DNA from: Nostoc sp. NMS9
GTDB taxonomy: Bacteria > Cyanobacteriota > Cyanobacteriia > Cyanobacteriales > Nostocaceae
Length of the DNA: 64,000 nucleotides
Direction of reading: 5' to 3'
NCBI RefSeq assembly: GCF_017114995.1
Contig: NZ_JABXKL010000080.1
Span: 186,001 to 250,000 of the forward strand
This document shows positions 35,496 to 43,500 of this stretch, piece after piece; position 1 is the first letter of the stretch; each line of letters begins with the position of its first letter. The translations under genes were made by a program, and so were the position numbers. The notes beneath the pieces are model-generated. The model was not told where the DNA came from. It saw nothing but the letters and a program-made list of their open reading frames with translations, and did not search any database.

Positions 35496-37004
35496 GTGAA
35501 TATTCCTTTAGATCGGCACTCACCAACCCCGATATATCTCCAGATCCGCAATTATCTCAGTCGTCTGATTCAATCTGGCAAAATACCAGATGGACAAAAA
35601 CTTCCCTCTATTCGGGTGATGTCTACGAGTATTCAAGTTAACAAATTGACTGTAATTGAGGCTTACAGTCTCTTAGAAGCTGATGGTCTCATCCATGCTC
35701 GTCAGGGTTCAGGCTATTTTGTCAACCGTACAATAACAGTATTATCTAGTCTGACTTTGCGTTCAACCTTTGCCCCGTCTCAAGAGGTGATAATTTCACA
35801 AGGTAGAGGGTCATTTTTCGAGCAATATACAGCTTCAATTCAGGCTCGACGGCAGCAAAACATTATTGAGTTTAGTTCCGGTTTTCCTTCTAGTTCTATC
35901 TCAAATAATCTGCAACGGGTTGCAAAACGAGCACTGGCTAAAGCAGGAGATATCCTTTTCAGAGAAGACTTTCCTCAAGGACAACTTATGCTGCGGCAAC
36001 TGATTGCTCAGATGTTAGTTCAACAAGGATTAGAGATTTCCTCTGAAGAAATAATTATTACCACTGGCTCACAGCAAGCTTTATCTTTAGCTATGCAATA
36101 TTACCTGCAAAAAGATGACTGGGTGATTGTAGAAACACCAACCTATCATGGAGCATTGGGAATTCTCGAAAATTTACAAGCCAAAGTCATAGGAATTCCC
36201 ATGACTGCGGAGGGAATGAATCTAGAATTGTTGGAGCAGTATCTCAAAAGTCACCGACCAAAATTAATTTACACCATCAGTACTTTACATAATCCAACAG
36301 GTATTACAACTTCCCAAACTCATCGGCAAGATTTATTAAAATTGGCACAACAATACGAGTGTTTTATTTTGGAAGATAATGCCTACGAAGAGTTAAAGTT
36401 TCAACCTGTTCCTCCTCCTATCAAGGCACTCGATCGTCATGATTTGGTCACTTATATCAGTACATTTTCAAAAACCTTAATGCCTGGACTACGAGTTGGT
36501 TACATGGTGGTGACAGGTGAGCATCATCAATCTCTGGTAAAGCATAAATTACTCAATGACTTGCATGTTTCTACAGTATCTCAGGTAATTGTAAGTGAAT
36601 TTTTAGCATCGGGACATTACCGCCGTCACTTGAATCGTTTACGTATTAATAACTTGCAAAGTCGGAATGTGATGTTGCAAGCTCTGGAAAATTACTTTCC
36701 CGAAGCTATCACCTGGACAATTCCTAAAGGTGGTTTATTTTTGTGGACTCATCTGCCACACTATTTACCTATTCAAGCAATTTGCTCTGAAGCCTTATCT
36801 CACAATGTCCTTGTTGCTAGTGGTGCTGCATTTTTTCTAGGACAAGGGTATCCAGCGATGCGCTTGAACTTTTGCCAAACACCAGAGGATATTGAACATG
36901 GAATTAAGATTCTTGGTCGGCTAATTAAAAAGTATTTAACTAAGAGTTTTAGCAGTATAGGTTTGTCATCTCAACGCGTAAGTGTATCGTCTATTCACTT
37001 ATAG
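35496..37004 (+). CDS. MocR-family regulator (GntR HTH fused to class I aminotransferase)
   Basis: 502 residues. The N-terminal GntR winged helix (about 8-75) reads PIYLQIRNYLSRLIQSGKIP, LPSIRVMSTSIQVNKLTVIE, ADGLIHARQGSGYFV. The C-terminal fold-type I aminotransferase domain (about 130-480) includes TGSQQALSLAMQYYL, LHNPTGITTS and the PLP lysine in STFSKTLMPGLRVGY. MocR proteins sense PLP or amino-acid adducts and regulate metabolism or transport genes; the aminotransferase part generally serves as sensor. Divergent from the EamA transporter pair with matching operators. Confidence 0.93.
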   Translation: MNIPLDRHSPTPIYLQIRNYLSRLIQSGKIPDGQKLPSIRVMSTSIQVNKLTVIEAYSLLEADGLIHARQGSGYFVNRTITVLSSLTLRSTFAPSQEVIISQGRGSFFEQYTASIQARRQQNIIEFSSGFPSSSISNNLQRVAKRALAKAGDILFREDFPQGQLMLRQLIAQMLVQQGLEISSEEIIITTGSQQALSLAMQYYLQKDDWVIVETPTYHGALGILENLQAKVIGIPMTAEGMNLELLEQYLKSHRPKLIYTISTLHNPTGITTSQTHRQDLLKLAQQYECFILEDNAYEELKFQPVPPPIKALDRHDLVTYISTFSKTLMPGLRVGYMVVTGEHHQSLVKHKLLNDLHVSTVSQVIVSEFLASGHYRRHLNRLRINNLQSRNVMLQALENYFPEAITWTIPKGGLFLWTHLPHYLPIQAICSEALSHNVLVASGAAFFLGQGYPAMRLNFCQTPEDIEHGIKILGRLIKKYLTKSFSSIGLSSQRVSVSSIHL

Positions 37005-37444
37005 TCATGTTCAGTTATACATCATTTATTAAGTGGTGAAACGCCGAGCGTGCCAATACTAACCCATCAATTAAAGTCACTATTTCGCAGACATCAGTTC
37101 AATTGGAGTGCGAAGAGACTTCCAAAAAATAAAATCAGCAATAAATAGAATAATAATCAATTAAAAACATGGGAGGAGCAGTCGATGGCTACTCCTCCTC
37201 CCACCCATAAGTTGTAGTAAATTTAACTTAGATTCAAATTTTTGGGTGCTTGAAGTCCCTTAATTTTGGACAATAGGGGATTGTTTAACTCGAATGAGTA
37301 GCGATGCCTACGGCAACTTCGTTCAGCGATCGCTAATCAATTACTGGTATATTCCAGCACTTTCACAAGCTTCCAGCGACATACCGTTTCTACCAATATT
37401 TCTTTGTCGCTGCTAAATTCAAAACATTTATTTGCTTGTATGCT
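37005..37444. other. Gene-free stretch with a GC-rich hairpin
   Basis: TGGGAGGAG (37170-37178) pairs perfectly with CTCCTCCCA (37195-37203); no T-run follows. It could end the MocR transcript or be a repeat element. The segment lies between the convergent MocR and nblA genes. Nothing else seen. Confidence 0.45.
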
Positions 37445-37642
37445 TTAGCCCAATATTGAGTCTGAATCAAGTTCCCACTGATGTTTGAGCAATTCTTGGT
37501 AGGTTGTTTCCCGAATTATCATCTGCTTATAGAGCATAAGCAAAAACTCTTGAGCTTGTTCACGAGACATCTGCTGCACTTGGTCAGCAAAAGTTCTAAG
37601 GCTAAATTCTTGTTCTAAAGATAATGTAATGGGTTGATTCAT
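37445..37642 (-). CDS. nblA: Phycobilisome degradation protein NblA
   Basis: 65 residues, length and sequence typical of NblA: LSLEQEFSLRTFADQVQQMS, REQAQEFLLMLYKQMIIRET, LLKHQWELD. NblA is a small helical dimer that binds phycobilisome proteins and targets them for proteolysis during nutrient stress; expression is normally induced on N or S starvation. Nostoc genomes usually carry more than one copy. An NblR-like regulator is encoded elsewhere in this window. Start at ATG 37642. Confidence 0.95.
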   Translation of the reverse strand: MNQPITLSLEQEFSLRTFADQVQQMSREQAQEFLLMLYKQMIIRETTYQELLKHQWELDSDSILG

Positions 37643-37907
37643 CGCAGGGTAAATCGCCCAACTAGGCGAAAACTAAAGGGTCAGTGTTGGCAATCTTGAG
37701 AAGAAGCCTTCATATCTAGCTGCCGTTAGCAGTAATACACTCATCAAGCGACCTACTGGGTATTCCCTTACTTAGCGGTGTCAAACCTAAATATGAACTT
37801 CTGTTAACTAGTATAACAAAATATTTACAAAACTGAGATGATGGCATATTGATGCTTTAGTACATCCTGTGTCACTGATACCCCAAATATCCGAGTAATC
37901 ATTTGTA

Positions 37908-38705
37908 ATGAATCCTTACACTATCCTTAATCAGACCGGACTTCAGCGTGTTAGTGATGGCATGACCCGACCCCTACTAGAAAATTGCGAGACTGCCTCA
38001 TATATCCTTATTTTAGTCTGGCCACAACTTGGGGATTTTGATAGTCTTGAATATGCGTGGTGGTTACAGCGCGAAGCTAAAAAATTGTCAGATGAAAAAC
38101 TCGCTATTCGTGCAGTGGGAATTGGTAATCGCGCCTCTGGAATAAGATTCTGTGAATATACAGGATTTCCACCTGAAAATTTATTTGTTGAACCTAATGG
38201 AGAACTACATCACCAACTCAAACTTTATTCAGGTCTGAATCTTCCTCTAGCTGGACTTTCCCCTGCTCAGAAAGCTTGGCTAAATCTAGTGTTAATGTGT
38301 GCAGGGTTGGGAAGTCCTGGAACGCTAAGAGAAGTTTTTCGGGGATACACAGGAGATCGTCAAGCCCCTCAACTCATTGAAGATGATGAAATTATTCAAG
38401 GTACTCCTCTACCTGCTTTTCAAGGGTCGTTTTTCCAACTAGCTGGCGGAAGTGGGTTTCAACGTCCCTTTGAATTAGCTACTCTACGGCTACGGAATAT
38501 GGTGGAAGTTCTCAGCAATTGGCATACTTATGTACCTAATTCTGCCTACTTAACTCAGCGTGGTGGAACTTTTCTGTTTGATACCAAAGGCCAGTTACTT
38601 TACGAACATCGAGATCCGGGAATTCTGGGCTTTGCTGCTAATATGAGTCAGCCCCTATCATTTTTATCCTTGATCGAAACGGATAGCTTTACCTCAACTC
38701 ACTAG
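37908..38705 (+). CDS. Peroxiredoxin-fold (AhpC/TSA-like) protein lacking the catalytic Cys
   Basis: 265 residues related to the AhpC/TSA-type PXL2-like family: ASYILILVWPQLGDFDSLEY near residues 30-50, the position where a peroxidatic Cys would occur, but no Cys is present there. Two later Cys (FCEYTG, VLMCAG) are not in the usual places. RPFELATLRLRNMVEVLSNW near 200 is characteristic. Cyanobacterial members are annotated as antioxidant-like, but without the Cys a thiol peroxidase role is unlikely. Single gene, plus strand. Confidence 0.7.
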   Translation: MNPYTILNQTGLQRVSDGMTRPLLENCETASYILILVWPQLGDFDSLEYAWWLQREAKKLSDEKLAIRAVGIGNRASGIRFCEYTGFPPENLFVEPNGELHHQLKLYSGLNLPLAGLSPAQKAWLNLVLMCAGLGSPGTLREVFRGYTGDRQAPQLIEDDEIIQGTPLPAFQGSFFQLAGGSGFQRPFELATLRLRNMVEVLSNWHTYVPNSAYLTQRGGTFLFDTKGQLLYEHRDPGILGFAANMSQPLSFLSLIETDSFTSTH

Positions 38706-39404
38706 TACGCGACGGCGGAAATAGAGCAACCATTTAAAATCTTTAAAAAGCCCATTCCATAATACTTTTGACTTTTGACTTTTGACTTTTGACTTCCGCC
38801 TTGCGGTACTAGCTTCTCTGAATGCTACGCAGACTCGCTACCGCTACGCTATCCGTCAGTGATGCACTGAGCCTGTTGAAGTGTGTACAGAATTGAGAAT
38901 GAATTCTGACTCCGGAATTCTGCTGAAAATCGAGATACAGCGTATTTCAGGTAAATAAAGTACACGGCTAGGGGCACAACATATTGTGCCCCTACGATTA
39001 TCTGTACCTCACCTTGGCATAGCCTCTCGTAGAGAAGTTGCAATCTGCTGTAAGTGAGGACTTTCTAACGACGCTTGAATTTGATTTGTGCGAAGTGGTC
39101 TTCCAGTAGGAAAATAGATGAAGCAGTAGTAACCATCAAGCTATATGTTTGAAATTATGTTGTTAAATAATTTCTTGTTAAAAGAGCCTGCTTCGGTATC
39201 TCATCAACACTCCGAGCACATCAATCTACTTTTGTAAATCCAAAATCTGCTCTAAAAAAAGCTCTAATGGGTGTAAAAGTCATAATAATTCGTAATTGAT
39301 AATGACGCTTGCGGGCTCGCTAACGTAATTCGTAGTTGTAATCACTGCTTGCTCTGTACTCTCTTAATTACGAATTACGAATATAGCAAGTAAGGATAAA
39401 TCAA
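38706..39404. repeat. Gene-free stretch rich in short repeats
   Basis: Contains four CTTTTGA heptamers (about 38766-38795), a REP-like GCTACGCAGACTCGCTACCG near 38824, a hairpin AGGGGCACAA (38970-38979) / TTGTGCCCCT (38984-38993) and inverted AATTCGTAATT / AATTACGAATT units flanking about 39288-39379. No gene seen. Confidence 0.6.
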
Positions 39405-39821
39405 ATGTCATTTATTATGCAAACTTCTGGAACTCTTACTGGTTTAGATATCTTGGTAGTTGAGGATGATGATGATACTCGCTTTTTTATCACTACTGTC
39501 TTGGAAATGGATGGAGCAACAGTTATAGCAGTGATATCAGCAGCAGATGCACGCAATGTATTGTCCGAATTGCAACCCGATGTTTTAATTAGTGATATCG
39601 GGTTGCCTGGGGAGGATGGCTACACTTTCATCTCCAAATTCCGTGCGCTTAAACCAAATAATGTTGGACGAGTCCCGGCTATTGCTTTAACAGCCTTTGC
39701 TGATAGTGAGGCTCGTATCCGTGCCTTGGAAGCTGGCTTTGACACTCATATATCTAAACCGATCGCTCCAGAAGAACTAGTGGAGATAGTGGCTAATTTG
39801 GTTGCTGGCTGTAATTGGTAA
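39405..39821 (+). CDS. Receiver-only (CheY-like) response regulator
   Basis: 138 residues, a single receiver domain: LDILVVEDDDDTRFF, phospho-acceptor Asp in LISDIGLPGEDGY near 63, Thr/Ser in IALTAFAD, and the Lys in HISKPIAPEEL. No output domain. An ATG at 39417 is possible but 39405 has the better upstream AAGGA. The protein probably relays phosphate in a multistep pathway or interacts directly with a partner. It opens the stress-type gene group of 39-53 kb. Confidence 0.9.
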   Translation: MSFIMQTSGTLTGLDILVVEDDDDTRFFITTVLEMDGATVIAVISAADARNVLSELQPDVLISDIGLPGEDGYTFISKFRALKPNNVGRVPAIALTAFADSEARIRALEAGFDTHISKPIAPEELVEIVANLVAGCNW

Positions 39822-39827
39822 TTATTC

Positions 39828-40220
39828 TCATCGGTCTTGATAATCTTCAGAAGACTTTGGATCTAACTCCCAGCGATCGCCATCACGATCCTCTAAAATA
39901 TCGTTGGTATGCAGAAACTCAGAATCAGCCATTTCTAGCCCCACTGCTGCTTCTAAATCCTCAGTTACATTTTGATCGGGAGTGGAAGTACTACCACCAA
40001 CTGCTTCATCTCCAACTGCATCTGCATCTTGCCAATAAGCATCAACATCCCCACCAGTCAGTTTCGGACTAGTTTCTGTGTACTCGTCTCTTTCATCCTG
40101 CATGGAGCGTCCGCCAATATTGTATCCCGGCAAGTCTTTTACACCAGTACCGTAGGATTCGGTAATCTCTTGTGGCAAATCATTACTTTTAATTTTGTCA
40201 TTATGATTTTTTTCTGCCAT
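39828..40220 (-). CDS. DUF6335-type acidic protein
   Basis: Start at ATG 40220 (MAEKNHNDKIKSNDLPQEI), 130 residues; nine extra codons exist upstream. Highly acidic and probably mainly disordered, with the conserved block LTGGDVDAYWQDADAVGDEA, then TPDQNVTEDLEAAVGLEM and LEDRDGDRWELDP. This pattern is found in cyanobacterial proteins grouped as DUF6335, function unknown, often near stress genes. It is convergent with the receiver gene, 6 bp apart. Confidence 0.75.
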   Translation of the reverse strand: MAEKNHNDKIKSNDLPQEITESYGTGVKDLPGYNIGGRSMQDERDEYTETSPKLTGGDVDAYWQDADAVGDEAVGGSTSTPDQNVTEDLEAAVGLEMADSEFLHTNDILEDRDGDRWELDPKSSEDYQDR

Positions 40221-40705
40221 GATACTAGCCCTTTTCTGCATTCTCACAATAACGTTTTCTTGTCAGCAATTTGTCTAACTAGAGGTGTATAACTTATAAA
40301 ATAATCTATCCCCTGGGTACGACGCTAAACTAGCGATTACGCCATAAGATTGTAGCTATGAATTCATGGTCAAGGAACTTGTAGTTGAAGTTATGAGTTA
40401 GAAGTTATCAACCCGAAATTATTCATTAGCGAACTTCTAACTCATAACTGTTTTTTGTTCGACAAAAATAGGTTAACAAAAATAAATTTTTAAGTTTAGC
40501 ATTTAAACTTAGTATTCATATTTCTAATTATTTAAATGCTAAACAATGGAATATTCAAGAATTATCTGAGTAACGGAGGCAGACAATGAGGATAAGTAAT
40601 TCAAAATTATTTATTCAGTAAAAAGTTTGGCTGTTTAACTGTCTTCATCGATAAATATTGTTGTAACTAGTTAAAAACTAGAGAAATAAAAACGTAACAC
40701 CATTT
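40221..40705. other. Gene-free stretch with an 18-bp palindrome
   Basis: Upstream region of DUF6335 (minus) and of the PfpI fusion gene (plus). Contains the long inverted repeat described separately at 40389-40449; otherwise AT-rich without features. Confidence 0.5.
40389..40449. repeat. 18-bp perfect inverted repeat
   Basis: AGTTATGAGTTAGAAGTT (40389-40406) is the exact reverse complement of AACTTCTAACTCATAACT (40432-40449), with a 25-bp loop. Confidence 0.7.
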
Positions 40706-41803
40706 ATGACTGAACATAACAATCACTCCGGCAATAAAAAAGTCGCTATCCTTATTGAACAAGCAGTAGAGGATGCAGAATTTACAGTTCCATATAATGG
40801 ATTCAAACAAGCAGGAATGGAGGTAGTAGTCCTTGGTTCCCGAATGAATGAAAAATATCAGGGTAAACGCGGCAAACTTAGTATACAAGCCGACGGTACC
40901 ACAACGGAAGCGATCGCAGCCGAATTTGATGCAGTAATCATTCCTGGCGGTATGGCTCCTGACAAAATGCGGCGGAATCTTAATACAGTACGTTTCGTAC
41001 AAGAGGCTATCCAACAAGGAAAATTAGTCGCTGCGGTTTGCCACGGCCCACAAGTTTTGATTGAAGGCGACTTGCTCAAAGGCAAACAAGTTACTGGGTT
41101 TAGCGCTATTGCCAAGGATATAACTAACGCTGGCGCAAATTATTTAGATGAGCCGTTGGTGGTTGACGGAAATTTGATTACATCTCGTGAACCCGGAGAC
41201 TTGGCAATTTTCACCACAGCTATTTTGAGCCGTTTGGGTTATGGTGGCAAAGATGCTGCATTACCAAATGAGAAAGACACAGGCGCTGAATGGTGGAAAC
41301 TGGCTGATGCTTGGGGTGGCTCAACTAAAGGTGATATCAGCAAAGGTTTAAATGTTGCCCTTACTGGTGAACGTTATTCGCTAGAAGCTTTTGAGAAGTA
41401 CTTGGAAAAGGAATCTGATAGCGAAGTTAAATCGCTTTTTCAACAAATAATTAGTAATAAACAACGCCACATTGAAAAACTGGAAACCTATCTTCAGCGA
41501 TTAGGCGAGAAACCCTCTTTAGGCGCAAATATTGCTAATCAGTATGCCAAGGTGAAGACTGCCTTAACAGGAAGTGATGACATATATCAGTTACGTTCCG
41601 CTTTGGGGGATGTGCAAACGGGTATTGGCGATATAGGTAATTTGTCTGCCACGTTTACTGACCCAGTAGCAACTGCTATTTTCAAACAAATTTACCAGGA
41701 TTTATTGAAATCTGAACAGCAATTAGTAGAGTTGTATAAAGGGCGGACAACCGCTCAGGTTCAGCCTCCTAAGCCGACGACTGGGGCAGCTATATCAATG
41801 TAA
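40706..41803 (+). CDS. PfpI/DJ-1-type protein fused to a ferritin-like domain
   Basis: 365 residues. Residues 12-180 form a class I glutamine amidotransferase-like PfpI domain with the nucleophile elbow AAVCHGPQVL (Cys112-His113) and Glu in DAEFTVPY. Residues about 205-345 are all-helical (ISKGLNVALTGERYSLEAFE, LFQQIISNKQRHIEKLETYL) and resemble ferritin-like/DUF2383-type bundles. The PfpI family includes deglycases, chaperones and proteases; the second domain may bind metal or simply form oligomers. The neighbourhood (stress proteins, carbonyl-active dehydrogenases) suggests damage control. A hairpin follows at 41847. Confidence 0.85.
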   Translation: MTEHNNHSGNKKVAILIEQAVEDAEFTVPYNGFKQAGMEVVVLGSRMNEKYQGKRGKLSIQADGTTTEAIAAEFDAVIIPGGMAPDKMRRNLNTVRFVQEAIQQGKLVAAVCHGPQVLIEGDLLKGKQVTGFSAIAKDITNAGANYLDEPLVVDGNLITSREPGDLAIFTTAILSRLGYGGKDAALPNEKDTGAEWWKLADAWGGSTKGDISKGLNVALTGERYSLEAFEKYLEKESDSEVKSLFQQIISNKQRHIEKLETYLQRLGEKPSLGANIANQYAKVKTALTGSDDIYQLRSALGDVQTGIGDIGNLSATFTDPVATAIFKQIYQDLLKSEQQLVELYKGRTTAQVQPPKPTTGAAISM

Positions 41804-41846
41804 CAAACTGTAACAAACTGATTTAAACATCTGGTTAAAAAGAATG

Positions 41847-41877
41847 TGTAGAGATGTAGCAGTCCTACGTCTCTACA
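41847..41877. repeat. Hairpin repeat after the PfpI fusion gene
   Basis: TGTAGAGATGTAG (41847-41859) pairs with CTACGTCTCTACA (41865-41877) with one G-T type mismatch and a 5-base loop, followed by AAA. A widely seen Nostoc repeat that can also act as a terminator. Confidence 0.65.
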
Positions 41878-41939
41878 AAAGTTCTGGATAACGCATATTT
41901 AATTTCTGGAGTTATCTACTGTAATGGAGAAATAAAAAA

Positions 41940-42638
41940 GTGGCTTCGACATCAGACGATAAACTAAGTACCAGTCAGGGTGAAGCTAGTGAAGTAGAGC
42001 GTTGGGCATCTCTTATCGGTGGCGGTGCTATGGTGCTGATGGGTTTAAAGCGAGGTTCTTTGCGGGGAGCGCTGACGGCTTTGGCTGGTGGTGGTTTGAT
42101 TTATCAAGGCGCAACTAAACAAAGTACAATCCAGCAAGCACAGGAAGCAATAGGGATAAATCAACCGATCAAAGTTGAAAAGACGGTAACAATTAATAAA
42201 TCGGCAGAAGAATTGTATCGTTTTTGGCATAACTTTGAGAATTTGCCCACCTTTATGAAGCATCTCAAGTCTGTCAAAGTGTATAACGAAAAACGTTCTC
42301 ATTGGATTGCCAATGCACCCTTGGGTAACAGTGTGGAATGGGATGCAGATATTCTCGAAGATCGGGAAAATGAGTTTATTTCTTGGGCTTCTGTCGAAGG
42401 TGCAGATGTTGATAATTCTGGTTTTGTCCGCTTCAAAAAAGCACCAGGCGATCGCGGCACAGAAGTAAAGATTGTCTTGGAGTATAACCCACCAGGTGGA
42501 GCATTGGCTGCTACCGTAGCTAAACTTTTCGGTGAAGAACCAGAACAGCAAATTGGTGATGAATTGCGCCGCTTCAAGATGCTAATGGAAGCAGGCGAAA
42601 TTGCCACCACCGAAGGTCAATCAAGTGGACGCAAGTAG
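41940..42638 (+). CDS. Membrane-anchored SRPBCC (START-like) protein
   Basis: 232 residues from GTG 41940, preceded by AATGGAGAAAT as ribosome binding site. Residues about 22-60 contain two hydrophobic segments separated by a basic turn (WASLIGGGAMVLMG, then LRGALTALAGGGLIY), like DUF2892-type hairpins. Residues about 80-220 are an SRPBCC/polyketide cyclase-like fold (VEKTVTINKSAEELYRFWHN, FMKHLKSVKV). SRPBCC domains bind hydrophobic ligands in a deep pocket. Cyanobacterial copies often accompany stress genes. Ligand unknown. Confidence 0.85.
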   Translation: MASTSDDKLSTSQGEASEVERWASLIGGGAMVLMGLKRGSLRGALTALAGGGLIYQGATKQSTIQQAQEAIGINQPIKVEKTVTINKSAEELYRFWHNFENLPTFMKHLKSVKVYNEKRSHWIANAPLGNSVEWDADILEDRENEFISWASVEGADVDNSGFVRFKKAPGDRGTEVKIVLEYNPPGGALAATVAKLFGEEPEQQIGDELRRFKMLMEAGEIATTEGQSSGRK

Positions 42639-42667
42639 TTTCCATGATTAGCGCCAAAAAAGGGATT

Positions 42668-42875
42668 GATCGCGATCGCTTTCCCAAACGCCTGAAAATG
42701 GCGAAAAAGTTTGCCAAAGCAGAAGTGATTAACTTACGAAGAAGTTAATGCTGGCGAAGCGTTGAAACAGATAACTGGTGGCTATGGCATCGATGCTGTT
42801 GGTATAGAAGTCCATCACATTTTTCAACAAAAAAAGGATAACTCTATCAAAGTTATTCTTAAACCTGAATGGTGA
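42668..42875 (+). pseudogene. Decayed zinc alcohol dehydrogenase paralog
   Basis: The sequence encodes, across two frames, DRFPKRLKMAKKFAKAEVIN, then NYEEVNAGEALKQITGGYGI, then FQQKKDNSIKVILKPEW and a stop. Each piece aligns with the intact dehydrogenase at 43501-44670 (DRIPERLQMAKEYGKAEVLN, NYEEVDVGEALKEMTGGRGP, EKKDNCIKVVLKP). There is a single-base frameshift near 42738, and the middle of the gene (about 100 codons) is deleted. It lies 0.6 kb upstream of the intact gene in the same orientation. Confidence 0.85.
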
Positions 42876-42930
42876 ACAGTCATTTAAGGTTTTGAATTGT
42901 ACACCCAACATAATGCAATTGAGGTTTTTT

Positions 42931-43320
42931 ATGAATCGAGTAATTTCATGGCTACGAAATATTCGCATTTCTCAAATCGTTGTAGTTTTCCTCGTAGGAT
43001 TTATGTTCTTACTGGGTCAGGCTTTTAGCTACACTAACATAGCACTGGCTGACGTTAAAACTCCAGAGGGTACTTATTACAAAGGAACACCAAATGAGCA
43101 AGGTGAAATTAGAAACGATACCCAAATCAATAATACCCAAAAATCACAAAACCCAATCAAAAGCACTGTTGATAATATCCGCGAAAAGTTAAACTTGGAT
43201 GAAAAACCTCCTGAAGCAACAAAAGAGTTTTTTGATCCTACTACAAACAGAACCGGAGATGAAACTTCATCATTTACTAAAAGTAGAGAAGGTTATTATC
43301 GGACTCCTTCTAGCAACTAA
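42931..43320 (+). CDS. Secreted hypothetical protein, 129 aa
   Basis: I choose ATG 42931 (MNRVISWLRNIRISQIVVVF) because a GAGG lies just upstream and the longer frame adds unrelated residues. A signal peptide or single anchor spans about 12-38 (IVVVFLVGFMFLLGQAFSYT, then NIALA). The mature part is polar, Asn/Thr/Lys-rich and largely disordered, with repeated short motifs (TPEGTYYKGTPNEQGEI). Resembles cyanobacterial secreted stress-linked small proteins; no named domain is certain. Confidence 0.65.
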   Translation: MNRVISWLRNIRISQIVVVFLVGFMFLLGQAFSYTNIALADVKTPEGTYYKGTPNEQGEIRNDTQINNTQKSQNPIKSTVDNIREKLNLDEKPPEATKEFFDPTTNRTGDETSSFTKSREGYYRTPSSN

Positions 43321-43404
43321 CTGATAGGTAGCAGCTAGACAGTTAACAAATTTTGGGTCGAGATTGTTGACTCATATATTGTTGAATAACTTTTTAGCGG
43401 TTAC

Positions 43405-43430
43405 TGAGACGCGATAGTTATCGCGTCTCA
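43405..43430. repeat. Perfect 12-bp hairpin
   Basis: TGAGACGCGATA (43405-43416), GT, TATCGCGTCTCA (43419-43430). Lies between the secreted protein gene and the dehydrogenase. Could be a terminator, a leader hairpin or a palindromic repeat. Confidence 0.7.
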
Positions 43431-43500
43431 AAATCAAGTTAAATTTAGTATTTATCTTGATATGAATGCTCCAGAAATTATAACTAAGGACTAAATAATT

